Source: Variovorax paradoxus (GTDB lineage: Bacteria; Pseudomonadota; Gammaproteobacteria; Burkholderiales; Burkholderiaceae_C). From it: 64,000 nt of DNA. The DNA is taken from assembly GCA_016806145.1 (NCBI GenBank), contig CP063166.1, positions 2,542,001 through 2,606,000 of the forward strand. Reading direction: 5' to 3'. The stretch's first letter is position 1. Each line of letters starts with the position of its first letter. Shown one piece after another: positions 42,704-52,536 of the stretch. Position numbers and translations under genes: made by a program. A model generated the notes under the pieces. It searched no databases, was not told the origin of the DNA, and was given only the letters and a program-made list of their open reading frames with translations.

Positions 42704-43762
42704 ATGAGCTTCCAGATCATGATCGAGCCGCTGGGCCAGGGCGTGGCGGCGCGCGACGGCCAGACGGTGCTCGATGCCTGCCTGCGCGCGGGTGTGTGGC
42801 TGCCGCACGCCTGCGGCCACGGGGTGTGCGGCACCTGCAAGGTGCAGGTGCTCGAGGGCGAGTGCGACCACGGCGAGGCCTCGAACTTCGCGCTGATGGA
42901 TTTCGAGCGCGACGAGGGCAAGATCCTGGCGTGCTGCGCGATGGCGCAGGCCGACCTGGTGATCGAGGCCGAGATCGACGAGGACCCCGACGCGCGCTTC
43001 CTGCCGCTCGAGGACTTCGACGCCGAGGTGGTGGAGGCGCGCATGCTGACGCCGACGATCCGCGGTTTGTGGCTGCGCACGGAGCGCGCGGCCTCGTTCC
43101 AGGCCGGGCAGTACGTGATGCTGCAGGTGCCGGGGGTGGAAGGGGAGCGCGCCTTCTCGATCGCGAATGCACCGGGCGACGACCTGATCGAGCTGCACAT
43201 CCGCCGCGTACCCGGCGGCCGCGCCACGGGCTGGCTGCACGAAGAGCTGCAGCCGGGCCAGCGGCTGCGCTTCACGGCCCCCAACGGCCGCTTCTTCGTG
43301 CGCAAGTCGGCGCGGCTGCCGATGATCTTCGTGGCCGGCGGCTCGGGGCTGTCGAGCCCGAAGTCGATGGTGCTCGACCTGCTGGCCGAGGGCTGCACCT
43401 TGCCGATCACGTTGATCCAGGGGGCGCGCAATGCCGAGGAGCTGTACTTTCGCGAGCTGTTCGAGCAGATGGCCGACGCGCATCCGAACTTCAGCTATCT
43501 GCCGGTGCTGTCGGACCTGCCCGAAGGCTCGGACTGGACCGGTGCGCGGGGCTATGCGCACGAAGCGCTGAAGGCGCATTTCGCGAACGACTTCCGGGGG
43601 CACAAGGCCTACCTGTGCGGTCCGCCGCCGATGACCGAGGCCTGTATCGCGACGCTGATGCAGGGGCGGCTGTTCGAGCGCGATATCTACACCGAGAAGT
43701 TCTTTACGGCGGCGGATGCGGCTTCTGCTGCGCCTCGCAGTCCCTTGTTCAAGGCGCTTTAG
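42704..43762 (+). CDS. dmpP: Phenol hydroxylase reductase (DmpP, P5)
   Basis: 352 residues. N-terminal plant-type [2Fe-2S] domain with cysteines C37-x4-C42-x2-C45 (ACGHGVCGTCKVQV) and a fourth Cys at 77 or 78. Then an FAD domain (GQYVMLQVPGVEGERAFSIANAP) and an NAD domain (MIFVAGGSGLSSPKSMVLDLL and YLCGPPPMTEACI). It passes electrons from NADH to DmpN. AAGGAGCGATG precedes the start. A 305-base gap with two repeat elements separates it from dmpQ. Confidence 0.95.
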   Translation: MSFQIMIEPLGQGVAARDGQTVLDACLRAGVWLPHACGHGVCGTCKVQVLEGECDHGEASNFALMDFERDEGKILACCAMAQADLVIEAEIDEDPDARFLPLEDFDAEVVEARMLTPTIRGLWLRTERAASFQAGQYVMLQVPGVEGERAFSIANAPGDDLIELHIRRVPGGRATGWLHEELQPGQRLRFTAPNGRFFVRKSARLPMIFVAGGSGLSSPKSMVLDLLAEGCTLPITLIQGARNAEELYFRELFEQMADAHPNFSYLPVLSDLPEGSDWTGARGYAHEALKAHFANDFRGHKAYLCGPPPMTEACIATLMQGRLFERDIYTEKFFTAADAASAAPRSPLFKAL

Positions 43763-43796
43763 CGATGGCTCGTCTTTTTTTGGATGCGTCGGGGCG

Positions 43797-43890
43797 GGCG
43801 CACGCCGATGGGGTACTCCCCTCCGCGAATGTCCCCCGCCTTCGGCTCCTCCTTGATTTCGCTGCGGGGAGTACCCCATCGACGTGCGCC
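43797..43890. repeat. Structured palindromic repeat element, copy B (inverted)
   Basis: Arms 43797-43821 and 43866-43890 are complementary with one mismatch; the core 43822-43865 is the reverse complement of the core in copies A and C, with two single-base deletions. The outer arm sequence differs wholly from A and C, but the inner GGGTACTCCCC is kept. Together with copy C it fills the gap between dmpP and dmpQ. Confidence 0.85.
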
Positions 43891-43935
43891 TGGACGCAAC
43901 GGTTGTGGTGCGGCCGGCACCACCGCAGCGCCTCC

Positions 43936-44031
43936 GTGCACAGGGCAGCGGGTGCTTCCCGCAGCGAAATCAAGGAGGAGGCCGAAGGCCGGGGGACATT
44001 CGCGGAGGGAAGTACCCGCTGTCCTGTGCAC
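43936..44031. repeat. Structured palindromic repeat element, copy C
   Basis: Arms 43936-43960 and 44007-44031 around a 46-bp core (43961-44006) identical to that of copy A. Compared with copy A, arm bases change in pairs (CACCGG/CCGGTG becomes CAGCGG/CCGCTG), so pairing is kept. It ends 36 bases before dmpQ. Confidence 0.85.
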
Positions 44032-44067
44032 GCGCCCCGGCCTACCTCAAAAGAACAAGGACGAAAC

Positions 44068-44421
44068 ATGGCAAATCCAGAGAGCTTCTCCGTAGCCATA
44101 GACAACACCGGCGAACGCTACCCCTGCAAACCCGACCAGACCCTGCTCGGCGGCATGGAAAAGCTGGGCCGCAAAGGCATCCCCGTCGGCTGCCGAGGCG
44201 GCGGTTGTGGCGTCTGCAAGGTCCGCATCGAATCGGGCCATGTGCGTCACGACCGCATGAGCCGCTGCCACGTCAGCGCCGCCGAGGAAGCCCAGGGCTA
44301 CGTGCTCGCCTGCAGGGCCTATCCGCAAAGCGACCTCGCACTGCGCGCCGTCGACAAGTTGGCCCGCTGCATCGAGCGGCATGCGGCAACGGCTTCCAGA
44401 AATTCCAGTTCCCCCACCTGA
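44068..44421 (+). CDS. dmpQ: XylT/DmpQ-type [2Fe-2S] ferredoxin
   Basis: 117 residues. Cysteines in [14 protein letters not shown] (C-x4-C-x2-C) and a later Cys in VLACRAYP form the plant-type cluster. This ferredoxin reduces the inactive ferric form of catechol 2,3-dioxygenase coded next door, which restores the enzyme after attack by methylcatechols. ACAAGGACG precedes the ATG. The spacing to dmpB is 28 bases. Confidence 0.93.
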   Translation: MANPESFSVAIDNTGERYPCKPDQTLLGGMEKLGRKGIPVGCRGGGCGVCKVRIESGHVRHDRMSRCHVSAAEEAQGYVLACRAYPQSDLALRAVDKLARCIERHAATASRNSSSPT

Positions 44422-44449
44422 AATCTTTTCAACCACCAAGGAGACTCTC

Positions 44450-45382
44450 ATGGCAATCACCGGCGTCATCCGTCCCGGACACGTGCAACTGCGCGTGCTC
44501 GACATCGAGGCCGCGCTCAAGCACTACCGCGACGTGCTGGGCCTGATCGAAACCGCTCGCGATCCGCAAGGCCGCATCTACCTCAAGGCCTGGGACGAGC
44601 ACGATCACCACAGCGTGGTGCTGCGCGAGGCCGACGAGGCCGGCATGGACTTCATGGGTTTTCGCGTCGACTCGCCCGCCACGCTCGAGAAGCTCGCGGC
44701 CGACGTCAAGGCCAGCGGCCTCGCGACCGAGCCGCAGTGGATCGAGGCCGGCGAGCATCTGCGCACCGGCCGGCGCTTTCGCTTCACCGTGCCCACCGGC
44801 CATGCGATCGAATTGTTTGCCGAGAAGGAGAAGGTCGGCAACGGCATGTCCTACGAGAACCCCGAGGTCTATCCCGACGATCTCAAGGGCATGGCGCCCT
44901 CGCGCTTCGACCATTGCCTGCTGTACGGCGACGACCTCGACGGCACCATGAAGCTGTTCATCGACGTGCTGGGCTTCCAGCTCGCCGAGAGCGTGGTGGC
45001 CGGCCCCGAGCGCATGTACATCGCGGCCTTCTTGACATGCTCGACCAAGCCGCACGACATCGCCTTCATCCGCCATGCCGAGAAGAACAAGTTCCACCAT
45101 GCATCGTTCCTGCTCGACAACTGGGGCGAGGTGCTGAAGGCGGCCGACATCATCTCGAAGAAGCGCGTGTCGCTCGACATCGGCCCCACGCGCCACGGCA
45201 TCACGCGCGGCGAGACCATCTATTTCTTCGACCCGAGCGGCAACCGCAACGAGGTGATCTCGGGCGGCTACATCTACTACCCGGACAAGCCGCCGCTGGT
45301 GTGGACCGACGACGAGCTCGGGCGCGCGATCTTCTATCACGACCGCAAGCTCAACGAGAACTTTTTGAGCGTGCTGACCTGA
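44450..45382 (+). CDS. dmpB: Catechol 2,3-dioxygenase (extradiol)
   Basis: 310 residues, class I.2 extradiol enzyme. Fe(II) ligands can be placed at His155 ([10 protein letters not shown]), His216 or His217 (KFHHASF) and Glu268 ([16 protein letters not shown]); the fingerprint with [17 protein letters not shown] is complete. It opens catechol to 2-hydroxymuconic semialdehyde. A strong AAGGAGACTCTC precedes the ATG. Confidence 0.97.
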   Translation: MAITGVIRPGHVQLRVLDIEAALKHYRDVLGLIETARDPQGRIYLKAWDEHDHHSVVLREADEAGMDFMGFRVDSPATLEKLAADVKASGLATEPQWIEAGEHLRTGRRFRFTVPTGHAIELFAEKEKVGNGMSYENPEVYPDDLKGMAPSRFDHCLLYGDDLDGTMKLFIDVLGFQLAESVVAGPERMYIAAFLTCSTKPHDIAFIRHAEKNKFHHASFLLDNWGEVLKAADIISKKRVSLDIGPTRHGITRGETIYFFDPSGNRNEVISGGYIYYPDKPPLVWTDDELGRAIFYHDRKLNENFLSVLT

Positions 45383-45392
45383 GGAGCTTGCG

Positions 45393-46847
45393 ATGAAGCA
45401 GTTCATGAACTTCATCGGCGGCGAGTTCGTCGCCGGCGCGAAGACCTTCGAGAACCGGGCACCGGTCGACAACCGCCTGATCGGCCTGGTGCACGAGGCC
45501 GGCGCGGCCGAGGTCGATGCCGCCGTGCGCGCGGCCCGCGCCGCGCTCGACGGCGAGTGGGGCCGCATGAGCGTCGCGCGCCGCGTCGAGCTGCTGCATG
45601 CGGTGGCCGACGAGATCAACCGGCGCTTCGAGGACTTCCTCGCCGCCGAGATGGCCGACACCGGCAAGCCGCATGCGCTGGCCTCGCACGTCGACATCCC
45701 GCGCGGCGCGGCCAACTTCAAGGTGTTCGCCGACATCGTGAAGAACGTGCCGACCGAGAGCTTCGAGATGGCCACGCCCGACGGCGGCCAGGCGCTCAAC
45801 TATGCCGTGCGCTCGCCGCTGGGCGTGATCGGCGTCGTCTGCCCCTGGAACCTGCCGCTGCTGCTGATGACCTGGAAGGTCGGCCCCGTGCTGGCCTGCG
45901 GCAACACCGTCGTCGTCAAGCCCTCGGAGGAAACGCCCGCCACCGCCACCCTGCTCGGCGAAGTGATGAACGCCGTGGGCATTCCACCGGGCGTCTACAA
46001 CGTCGTGCACGGCTTCGGGCCCGACTCGGCCGGCGAGTTCCTGACCCGGCATCCGGGCGTGAACGGCATCACCTTCACCGGCGAGACCCGCACCGGCGAG
46101 GCCATCATGGCCGCGGCCGCCAGGGGCGTGCGGCCCGTGTCCTTCGAGCTCGGCGGCAAGAACGCCGGCATCGTGTTCGCCGATGCCGACTTCGACAAGG
46201 CCGTGGCCGGCATCACGCGCTCGGCCTTCGAGAACTGCGGCCAGGTCTGCCTGGGCACCGAGCGGGTCTATGTGCAGCGGCCGATCTTCGACAGGTTCGT
46301 CGCGGCGCTCAAGGCCAAGGCCGAGGCGTTGAAGCCAGGACCTTCCGAAGAGCCCGGCGTCGGCCTCGGCCCGCTGATCTCGCGCGAGCACCAGCACAAG
46401 GTGCTGTCGTACTACGAGAAGGCCGTGCAGGAGGGCGCGACCGTCGTCACGGGCGGCGGCGTGCCGGCCATGAAGGGTGCGCTGGCCGAAGGCAACTGGG
46501 TGCAGCCCACCATCTGGATCGGCTTGCCCGAGACGGCCGCCGTGATCCGCGAGGAGATCTTCGGCCCCTGCTGCCACATCGCGCCCTTCGACACCGAGGA
46601 GGAGGCGATCGCGCTCGCCAATGCCACCGACTACGGCCTCGCCACCACCGTGTGGACCGAGAACCTCGGCCGCGCGCACCGCGTCGCCAAGCGCGTCGAG
46701 GTCGGCATCTGCTGGGTCAACAGCTGGTTCCTGCGCGACCTGCGCACCGCCTTCGGCGGCGCCAAGGCCTCGGGCATCGGCCGCGAGGGCGGCGTGCATT
46801 CGCTGGAGTTCTACACCGAGCTCCGCAACGTCTGCATCAAGCTCTGA
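45393..46847 (+). CDS. dmpC: 2-Hydroxymuconic semialdehyde dehydrogenase
   Basis: 484 residues, ALDH superfamily. NAD-binding and catalytic motifs are PWNLPLLLMTWKVGP, VVKPSEETPATATLLGEV, FELGGKNAGIVFADAD (general base Glu in ELGGKN) and the nucleophile in FENCGQVCLGTERVYV. It oxidises the ring-cleavage aldehyde to 4-oxalocrotonate (oxalocrotonate branch). It starts 10 bases after dmpB with GAGGAG. Confidence 0.96.
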   Translation: MKQFMNFIGGEFVAGAKTFENRAPVDNRLIGLVHEAGAAEVDAAVRAARAALDGEWGRMSVARRVELLHAVADEINRRFEDFLAAEMADTGKPHALASHVDIPRGAANFKVFADIVKNVPTESFEMATPDGGQALNYAVRSPLGVIGVVCPWNLPLLLMTWKVGPVLACGNTVVVKPSEETPATATLLGEVMNAVGIPPGVYNVVHGFGPDSAGEFLTRHPGVNGITFTGETRTGEAIMAAAARGVRPVSFELGGKNAGIVFADADFDKAVAGITRSAFENCGQVCLGTERVYVQRPIFDRFVAALKAKAEALKPGPSEEPGVGLGPLISREHQHKVLSYYEKAVQEGATVVTGGGVPAMKGALAEGNWVQPTIWIGLPETAAVIREEIFGPCCHIAPFDTEEEAIALANATDYGLATTVWTENLGRAHRVAKRVEVGICWVNSWFLRDLRTAFGGAKASGIGREGGVHSLEFYTELRNVCIKL

Positions 46848-46857
46848 GGACACGGCA

Positions 46858-47682
46858 GTGACCAACCCCGAGATCGCCCACAGCGTGCGCACCGGCGGCT
46901 TCGCCACCAACGTGCACGACCTGGGGCAGGGCGCGCCCGTGCTGCTGATCCACGGCTCGGGCCCGGGCGTCAGTGCCTGGGCCAACTGGCGGCTCGTGCT
47001 GCCGGTGCTGGCCGCGAGCCGGCGCGCGATCGCACCCGACATGGCCGGCTTCGGCTTCACCGAGCGCGTGCCCGGCGCGGCCCACGACATGGACGGCTGG
47101 GTACGCCAGGCGCTCGACCTCCTCGATGCGCTCGACATCGAACGCACCGACCTGATCGGCAACTCCTTCGGCGGCGCGCTCGCGCTGGCGCTGGCCATCC
47201 GCGCGCCGCAGCGCGTGCGCCGGCTGGTGCTGATGGGCAGCGTGGGCGTGCCCTTCGCGATCACGCCGGGCCTCGACGCCGTCTGGGGCTACACGCCCTC
47301 GTTCGAGAACATGCGCCGCATCATGGACGTGTTCGCCTTCGACCGCACGCTGGTCAGCGACGAACTCGCGCAGCTGCGCTACGAGGCCAGCATCCGGCCC
47401 GGCTTCCAGGAGTCGTTCGGCGCCATGTTCCCGGCGCCGCGCCAGCGCTGGGTCGATGCGCTCGCCAGTCCCGAGGCCGACATCCGCGCGCTGCCGCATC
47501 GCACGCTGCTGATCCACGGCCGAGAGGACCGCGTGATCCCGCTCGCCACCTCGCTGACGCTGTCCGAGTGGATCGCCGACAGCCAGCTGCATGTGTTCGG
47601 CCGCTGCGGCCACTGGACCCAGATCGAGCATGCCGCGCGCTTCGCGCGGCTGGTCGGCGACTTCCTGGCCGAGGCCGACTGA
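46858..47682 (+). CDS. dmpD: 2-Hydroxymuconic semialdehyde hydrolase
   Basis: 274 residues from GTG 46858. Alpha/beta hydrolase with oxyanion loop LLIHGSGPGVSAWANWR, nucleophile elbow GNSFGG (Ser), the acid in LLIHGREDRVIPL and His in FGRCGHWTQIEH. It cleaves ketone ring products of methylcatechols to 2-oxopent-4-enoate (hydrolytic branch). Confidence 0.95.
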   Translation: MTNPEIAHSVRTGGFATNVHDLGQGAPVLLIHGSGPGVSAWANWRLVLPVLAASRRAIAPDMAGFGFTERVPGAAHDMDGWVRQALDLLDALDIERTDLIGNSFGGALALALAIRAPQRVRRLVLMGSVGVPFAITPGLDAVWGYTPSFENMRRIMDVFAFDRTLVSDELAQLRYEASIRPGFQESFGAMFPAPRQRWVDALASPEADIRALPHRTLLIHGREDRVIPLATSLTLSEWIADSQLHVFGRCGHWTQIEHAARFARLVGDFLAEAD

Positions 47683-47711
47683 TTTCTTCCATCCCAACGC
47701 AAAGAGAGACC

Positions 47712-48494
47712 ATGGACCCCACACTGATCCAGCAGCTCGGCGACGAGCTCTACGAGGCGCTGCGCGCGCGCGGCGTCGTCGATCCGCTCACCAGCCGCCA
47801 CGAGGGCATCACCGTGGCCGATGCCTACGGCGTGCAGCAGCGCATGATCGCGCGCCGCCTCGAGGCCGGCGAGCGCATCGTCGGCAAGAAGATCGGCGTG
47901 ACCTCGCGCGCCGTGATGAACATGCTCGGCGTGTTCCAGCCCGACTTCGGCTACCTGCTCGACGGCATGATCGTCGGCGAGGGCGAGTCGATCGACAGCG
48001 CCACGCTGATCCAGCCCAAGGCCGAGGGCGAGATCGCCTTCATCCTCAAGCGCGACCTGATGGGGCCGGGCATCGGCAATGCCGACGTGCTGGCCGCCAC
48101 CGAATGCGTGATGCCCTGCTTCGAGATCGTCGACTCGCGCATCCGCGACTGGAAGATCAGGATCGCCGACACCGTGGCCGACAACGCCTCGTGCGGCGTG
48201 TTCGTGCTCGGCGACAGCGCGGTCGATCCGCGCCGCGTCGACCTCTCGACCTGCGGCATGGTGCTCGAGAAGAACGGCGAGATCATCGCCACCGGCGCGG
48301 GGGCCGCCGCGCTCGGCTCGCCGGTCAACGCGGTCGCGTGGCTGGCCAACACCCTCGGCGCGCTCGGCATCGGCCTCAAGGCCGGCGAGGTGATCCTCTC
48401 GGGCGCGCTCGCCGCCATGTTCCCGGCCCAGGCCGGCGACAACTTCCGCGTCTCCATCGGCGGCCTCGGCGGCTGCTCGGTGCGCTTCCATTGA
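47712..48494 (+). CDS. dmpE: 2-Oxopent-4-enoate hydratase
   Basis: 260 residues. The family core is [30 protein letters not shown], with metal-ligand region [15 protein letters not shown] and [19 protein letters not shown]. It adds water to 2-hydroxypenta-2,4-dienoate, giving 4-hydroxy-2-oxovalerate, and forms a complex with DmpH, to which it is related. AAAGAGAGACC precedes the ATG. Confidence 0.96.
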   Translation: MDPTLIQQLGDELYEALRARGVVDPLTSRHEGITVADAYGVQQRMIARRLEAGERIVGKKIGVTSRAVMNMLGVFQPDFGYLLDGMIVGEGESIDSATLIQPKAEGEIAFILKRDLMGPGIGNADVLAATECVMPCFEIVDSRIRDWKIRIADTVADNASCGVFVLGDSAVDPRRVDLSTCGMVLEKNGEIIATGAGAAALGSPVNAVAWLANTLGALGIGLKAGEVILSGALAAMFPAQAGDNFRVSIGGLGGCSVRFH

Positions 48495-48507
48495 CGGAGA
48501 AAAACCC

Positions 48508-49431
48508 ATGACGAACAAGATCAAGTGCGCGCTGATCGGCCCGGGCAACATCGGCACCGACCTGCTCGCGAAGCTGCAGCGCAGCCCGGTGCTCGAGCCC
48601 GTGTGGATGGTGGGCATCGACCCCGAGTCCGACGGTCTGAAGCGTGCCCGCGAGATGGGCCTGAAGACCACCGCCGAGGGCGTGGACGGCCTGCTGCAGC
48701 ACGTGAAGGCCGACGGCGTGCGGATCGCCTTCGATGCCACCAGCGCCTACGTGCATGCCGAGAACAGCGCGAAGCTCAATGCGCTCGGCGTGCTGATGAT
48801 CGACCTCACGCCCGCGGCCATCGGCCCGTTCTGCGTGCCGCCGGTCAATCTGCAGGCGCTGATGGCCGATGCCGGCGAACGGCCCGCCAACGTCAACATG
48901 GTCACCTGCGGCGGCCAGGCCACCATCCCGATGGTGGCGGCGGTGTCGCGCGTGCAGCCCGTGGCCTACGGCGAGATCGTGGCCACCGTGGCCAGCCACT
49001 CGGTCGGCCCGGGCACGCGCAAGAACATCGACGAGTTCACCCGCACCACGGCCGGCGCGGTCGAGCGCGTGGGCGGCGCCGCGAAGGGCAAGGCGATCAT
49101 CATCGTCAACCCCGCCGAGCCGCCGCTGATCATGCGCGACACGGTGCACTGCCTGACCGAGGACACGCCCGACGAGGCGCGCATCACCGCCTCGGTGCAC
49201 GCCATGATCGCCGAGGTGCGGCGCTACGTGCCGGGCTACAAGCTGGTCAACGGACCGGTGTTCGACGGCAAGCGCGTGTCGATCTACCTCGAGGTCGAGG
49301 GCCTGGGCGACTACCTGCCCAAGTACGCCGGCAACCTCGACATCATGACCGCCGCCGCGGCGCGCACGGCGGAGATGTTCGCCGAGGCGATGCTCTCCGG
49401 CGCCCCGCAACCCGAAGCCGTCGCGGCATAG
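48508..49431 (+). CDS. dmpF: Acetaldehyde dehydrogenase (acylating)
   Basis: 307 residues. The NAD fold begins [18 protein letters not shown]; the catalytic Cys is in [34 protein letters not shown] ends the protein as in DmpF. It turns acetaldehyde, channelled from DmpG, into acetyl-CoA. The gap to dmpE is 13 bases, with ACGGAG upstream. Confidence 0.97.
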   Translation: MTNKIKCALIGPGNIGTDLLAKLQRSPVLEPVWMVGIDPESDGLKRAREMGLKTTAEGVDGLLQHVKADGVRIAFDATSAYVHAENSAKLNALGVLMIDLTPAAIGPFCVPPVNLQALMADAGERPANVNMVTCGGQATIPMVAAVSRVQPVAYGEIVATVASHSVGPGTRKNIDEFTRTTAGAVERVGGAAKGKAIIIVNPAEPPLIMRDTVHCLTEDTPDEARITASVHAMIAEVRRYVPGYKLVNGPVFDGKRVSIYLEVEGLGDYLPKYAGNLDIMTAAAARTAEMFAEAMLSGAPQPEAVAA

Positions 49432-49444
49432 GAGCACCCACCCC

Positions 49445-50488
49445 ATGAACACCACCACCCTCGAGGGCCGCCGCGTCACCGTGCACGACATGACGCTGCG
49501 CGACGGCATGCATCCCAAGCGCCACCTGATGACGCTCGAACAGATGAAGCACATCGCCACCGGCCTCGACGAGGCGGGCGTGCCGCTGATCGAGGTCACG
49601 CACGGCGACGGCCTGGGCGGCAGCTCGGTCAACTACGGCTTCCCGGCCCACTCCGACGAGGAGTATCTCGGCACCGTCGTCCCGCTGATGAAGCGCGCCA
49701 AGGTCTCGGCCTTGCTGATCCCGGGCATCGGCACCGTCGACCACCTGCGCATGGCGCACGGCCTGGGCGTGCACACGGTGCGCGTGGCCACCCACTGCAC
49801 CGAAGCCGACGTGTCGGAGCAGCACATCGCGATGGCGCGCAAGCTCGGCCTCGACACGGTCGGCTTCCTCATGATGGCCCACATGGCCGCGCCCGAACTG
49901 CTGGTGCGCCAGGCGCTGCTGATGGAAGGCTACGGCGCCAACTGCATCTACGTGACCGACTCGGCCGGCCACATGCTGCCCGAGGACGTGAAAGCACGGC
50001 TGGGCGTGGTGCGCGCGGCACTGAAGCCCGACACCGAGCTGGGCTTCCACGGTCACCACAACCTCGCGATGGGCATCGCGAACTCGATCGCTGCGGTGGA
50101 GGCGGGCGCGAACCGCATCGACGCCGCCGCCGCGGGGCTGGGCGCGGGCGCGGGCAACACGCCGATGGAGGTGTTCGTCGCGGTCTGCGACCGCATGGGC
50201 ATCGAGACCGGCGTCGACGTGTTCGGCATCCAGGACGTGGCCGAGGATCGCGTGGTGCCGATCATGGACCACGCGATCCGTGTCGACCGCGACTCGCTCA
50301 CGCTGGGCTACGCGGGCGTGTATTCGAGCTTCCTGCTGTTCGCCAAGCGCGCCGAGAAGAAATACGGCGTGCCGGCGCGCGAGATCCTGGTCGAGCTGGG
50401 CCGGCGCGGCATGGTCGGCGGGCAGGAGGACATGATCGAGGACACGGCGATCACGCTGGCGCGCTCGCGCCAGGAGGTGGCGGCATGA
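49445..50488 (+). CDS. dmpG: 4-Hydroxy-2-oxovalerate aldolase
   Basis: 347 residues, HMG-CoA lyase-like TIM barrel. [15 protein letters not shown] carries the metal Asp and catalytic His; [15 protein letters not shown] gives two metal His; the C-terminal DmpG communication domain (VEASFLL-like [17 protein letters not shown]) is present. It yields pyruvate and acetaldehyde and passes the latter to DmpF. The stop overlaps the dmpH start (ATGA). Confidence 0.97.
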   Translation: MNTTTLEGRRVTVHDMTLRDGMHPKRHLMTLEQMKHIATGLDEAGVPLIEVTHGDGLGGSSVNYGFPAHSDEEYLGTVVPLMKRAKVSALLIPGIGTVDHLRMAHGLGVHTVRVATHCTEADVSEQHIAMARKLGLDTVGFLMMAHMAAPELLVRQALLMEGYGANCIYVTDSAGHMLPEDVKARLGVVRAALKPDTELGFHGHHNLAMGIANSIAAVEAGANRIDAAAAGLGAGAGNTPMEVFVAVCDRMGIETGVDVFGIQDVAEDRVVPIMDHAIRVDRDSLTLGYAGVYSSFLLFAKRAEKKYGVPAREILVELGRRGMVGGQEDMIEDTAITLARSRQEVAA

Positions 50489-51273
50489 AGCTCGATGCGA
50501 AGACCATCGCCGCGCTCGCCGAGCACCTCGAGACCTGCGAGCTCGAGGCGCGCGACACGCCCAAGATCACCGACGAATACCCGCAGATGGACTGGGACGA
50601 CGCCTATGCGATCCAGGACGAGATCCGCCGCCGCAAGACCGCGCGCGGCCTGCGCATCGTCGGCCTCAAGGCCGGCCTGACCTCGCACGCCAAGATGAAG
50701 CAGATGGGCGTGACCACGCCGGTCTTCGGCTTCATGGCCGAGAACTACGCCGTGCCCGAGGGCGGCGAGTGCAGGGTGAGCGAGCTGATCCATCCGAAGG
50801 TCGAGCCCGAGATCGCCTTCGTGACGAAGCGCGCGCTCAGGGGCCCGGGCTGCCACATCGGCGCGGTGCTCGCGGCCACCGACTTCGTGCTGCCGGGCAT
50901 CGAGGTGATCGACAGCCGCTACCGCGACTTCAAGTTCGACCTCAAGAGCGTGGTGGCCGACAACACCTCGGCCTCGCGCTTCGTGGTCGGCGGCCGGGCC
51001 GTGCCCGCGAGCGAGGTCGACCTGCGCACCACGGGCATCGTGCTCGAGAAGAACGGCCAGCCCGTGGCCTTCGGTGCCGGCGCGGCGGTGCTCGGCCATC
51101 CGGCCGCGGCCATCGCGATGCTGGCCAACCACCTGGGCGCGCGCGGCGAGGAGATTCCTGTCGGCACGCTGATCCTGTCGGGCGGCATCACCGAGGCGGT
51201 GGCCGTGCAGGCGGGCGACGCGGTCACGCTCAAGGTGCAGGGCATGGGCAGCGTCGGGCTGCGCTTCGTCTGA
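50485..51273 (+). CDS. dmpH: 4-Oxalocrotonate decarboxylase
   Basis: 262 residues, a paralogue of Dmp[27 protein letters not shown], then [14 protein letters not shown] and [17 protein letters not shown]. It decarboxylates the keto form of 4-oxalocrotonate made by DmpI, producing 2-hydroxypenta-2,4-dienoate that is handed to DmpE. It overlaps dmpG by four bases. Confidence 0.96.
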   Translation: MKLDAKTIAALAEHLETCELEARDTPKITDEYPQMDWDDAYAIQDEIRRRKTARGLRIVGLKAGLTSHAKMKQMGVTTPVFGFMAENYAVPEGGECRVSELIHPKVEPEIAFVTKRALRGPGCHIGAVLAATDFVLPGIEVIDSRYRDFKFDLKSVVADNTSASRFVVGGRAVPASEVDLRTTGIVLEKNGQPVAFGAGAAVLGHPAAAIAMLANHLGARGEEIPVGTLILSGGITEAVAVQAGDAVTLKVQGMGSVGLRFV

Positions 51274-51292
51274 ACAAGGAAGGAGCAAGACC

Positions 51293-51484
51293 ATGCCGTT
51301 TGCACAGATCCACCTGATCGAAGGCCGCACCGAGGAGCAGAAGCGCGCGCTGATCGAGAAGGTCACGGCCGCCATCGTCGAGGCCGTCAACGCGCCGAAG
51401 GAGAACGTGCGCGTGTGGCTGCACGACGTGCCGAAGGAGAACTGGGGGATCGCCGGGGTGTCGGCGAAGGACCTGGGTCGCTAG
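51293..51484 (+). CDS. dmpI: 4-Oxalocrotonate tautomerase
   Basis: 63 residues; after Met removal the catalytic Pro1 is exposed. Arg11 and Arg39 are in place (IEGR and NVRVW), while position 50, usually Phe, is Trp (PKENWGIAG). The hexameric enzyme isomerises the enol to the keto form of 4-oxalocrotonate. AAGGAGCAAGACC precedes the ATG. The last 98 bases overlap the 3' end of the LysR gene on the other strand. Confidence 0.94.
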   Translation: MPFAQIHLIEGRTEEQKRALIEKVTAAIVEAVNAPKENVRVWLHDVPKENWGIAGVSAKDLGR

Positions 51485-52406
51485 CGGCCTCGCCGTTGGC
51501 GGCGAGGGCACGGCGCAGCGCCGGCGCCTCGGCCTCGATGTGGACCCAGAGCCGGCTCGCGACCGGCCCCGGCGAGCGGTCGCGCCGGCGCGCCGCCACC
51601 AGCTCCTCGACGCTGCCGGGCAGGTGGCGGCCCGCGATGGAGCGCAGCCGGCCGTCGCGCAGTTCCTCCTCGATCAGGAAGCGCGGCATGTGGCCCCAGC
51701 CCAGGCCCAGCAGGATCACCTCCTTCTTCATGAGCTGGTCGGCCACGGTGCACTGGTGCGCGCCCTCGATCAGGAAGTGGTCCTGGGGCGGCGTGTGGCG
51801 CGCGGTGTCGCGCATCACGCACTGGGTGTAGGCGCGCATGCGCTCGGGCCCCGGCGCGCGCGGCAGCGGCTCGGCCAGCAGGGCCGGCGCCACCACGGGC
51901 ACGAAGGGCACCTTGCACAGGTCGATCCACTCGAGCCGCGGATCGCGCTTGTCGACGCCGTGCAGGATCAGGTCGGCCTCGCCGTCGAACAGCCGCTCGG
52001 CCGGCCCGGCCACCGCCTCGAAATAGAGCGCAAGCCGCGTGCCCGGGCACTGCGCGAAGAAGCGCGCCAGCATCGCCAGCACCTGCGGCCGCGGGCACAG
52101 GTCGCCGATCACCACGCGCAGCTCGCTTTCCTCGCCCACCGCGAGCTGGCGCGCATGGCCGCGCAGGCCCTCGAGCTCGCGCAGCAGCGACTGCGCGCGC
52201 GCATGGAAGGAGCGCCCGGCCTCGGTGGGCTGCACGCGGTAGCCGCCACGGTCGAGCAGCACCAGGCCGAGCTGTCGTTCGAGCTTGGCCACGGCCGCGA
52301 ACACCGCCGGATGCGAGCGATGCAACTGCGTGGCGGCGGCCTGGAAGCCGCCCGCGCGCACCACCGCGTCGAAGCATTGGAGGTCGTGCAGGGTGAATTC
52401 GCTCAT
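51387..52406 (-). CDS. LysR-type transcriptional regulator
   Basis: 339 residues. The N-terminal winged HTH is clear: FTLHDLQCFDAVVRAGGFQAAATQLHRSHPAVFAAVAKLERQLG, then LLDRGGYRVQPTEAGR. The effector domain follows. The last ~30 residues are Ser/Pro/Arg-rich and lie antisense to dmpI, so the frame has run past the normal LysR end (about NGEAAS). It is divergent from pcaD and probably controls it; a GTTCGAT/ATCGAAC dyad lies in the 130-base gap. The start has no strong ribosome binding site. Confidence 0.88.
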   Translation of the reverse strand: MSEFTLHDLQCFDAVVRAGGFQAAATQLHRSHPAVFAAVAKLERQLGLVLLDRGGYRVQPTEAGRSFHARAQSLLRELEGLRGHARQLAVGEESELRVVIGDLCPRPQVLAMLARFFAQCPGTRLALYFEAVAGPAERLFDGEADLILHGVDKRDPRLEWIDLCKVPFVPVVAPALLAEPLPRAPGPERMRAYTQCVMRDTARHTPPQDHFLIEGAHQCTVADQLMKKEVILLGLGWGHMPRFLIEEELRDGRLRSIAGRHLPGSVEELVAARRRDRSPGPVASRLWVHIEAEAPALRRALAANGEAASDPGPSPTPRRSPSSPSARRAATRARSPSAR

Positions 52407-52436
52407 GTTCGATTTGCTGACAAGGATTGATCGAAC
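52407..52436. promoter_or_regulatory. Candidate LysR-type operator
   Basis: A dyad with 7-bp arms GTTCGAT and ATCGAAC and a 16-bp spacer starts directly at the LysR start codon, in the gap shared with pcaD. Size and position fit an autoregulatory LysR site. Confidence 0.5.
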
Positions 52437-52536
52437 TTTGTAATTTCTTTCGCCAGGTGGCGCAACTACGATTTGACGCACGGTGATCGCCGTTGCAGGG
52501 GCCGAGGCTCCGAAGCCATGCCAAGGAAAGCACGCC

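Noticed and set aside
43797..44031. Short frames within the repeat pair before dmpQ
   Set aside because: They follow the palindromic DNA on both strands equally and are not kept in the third copy, so they are not genes.
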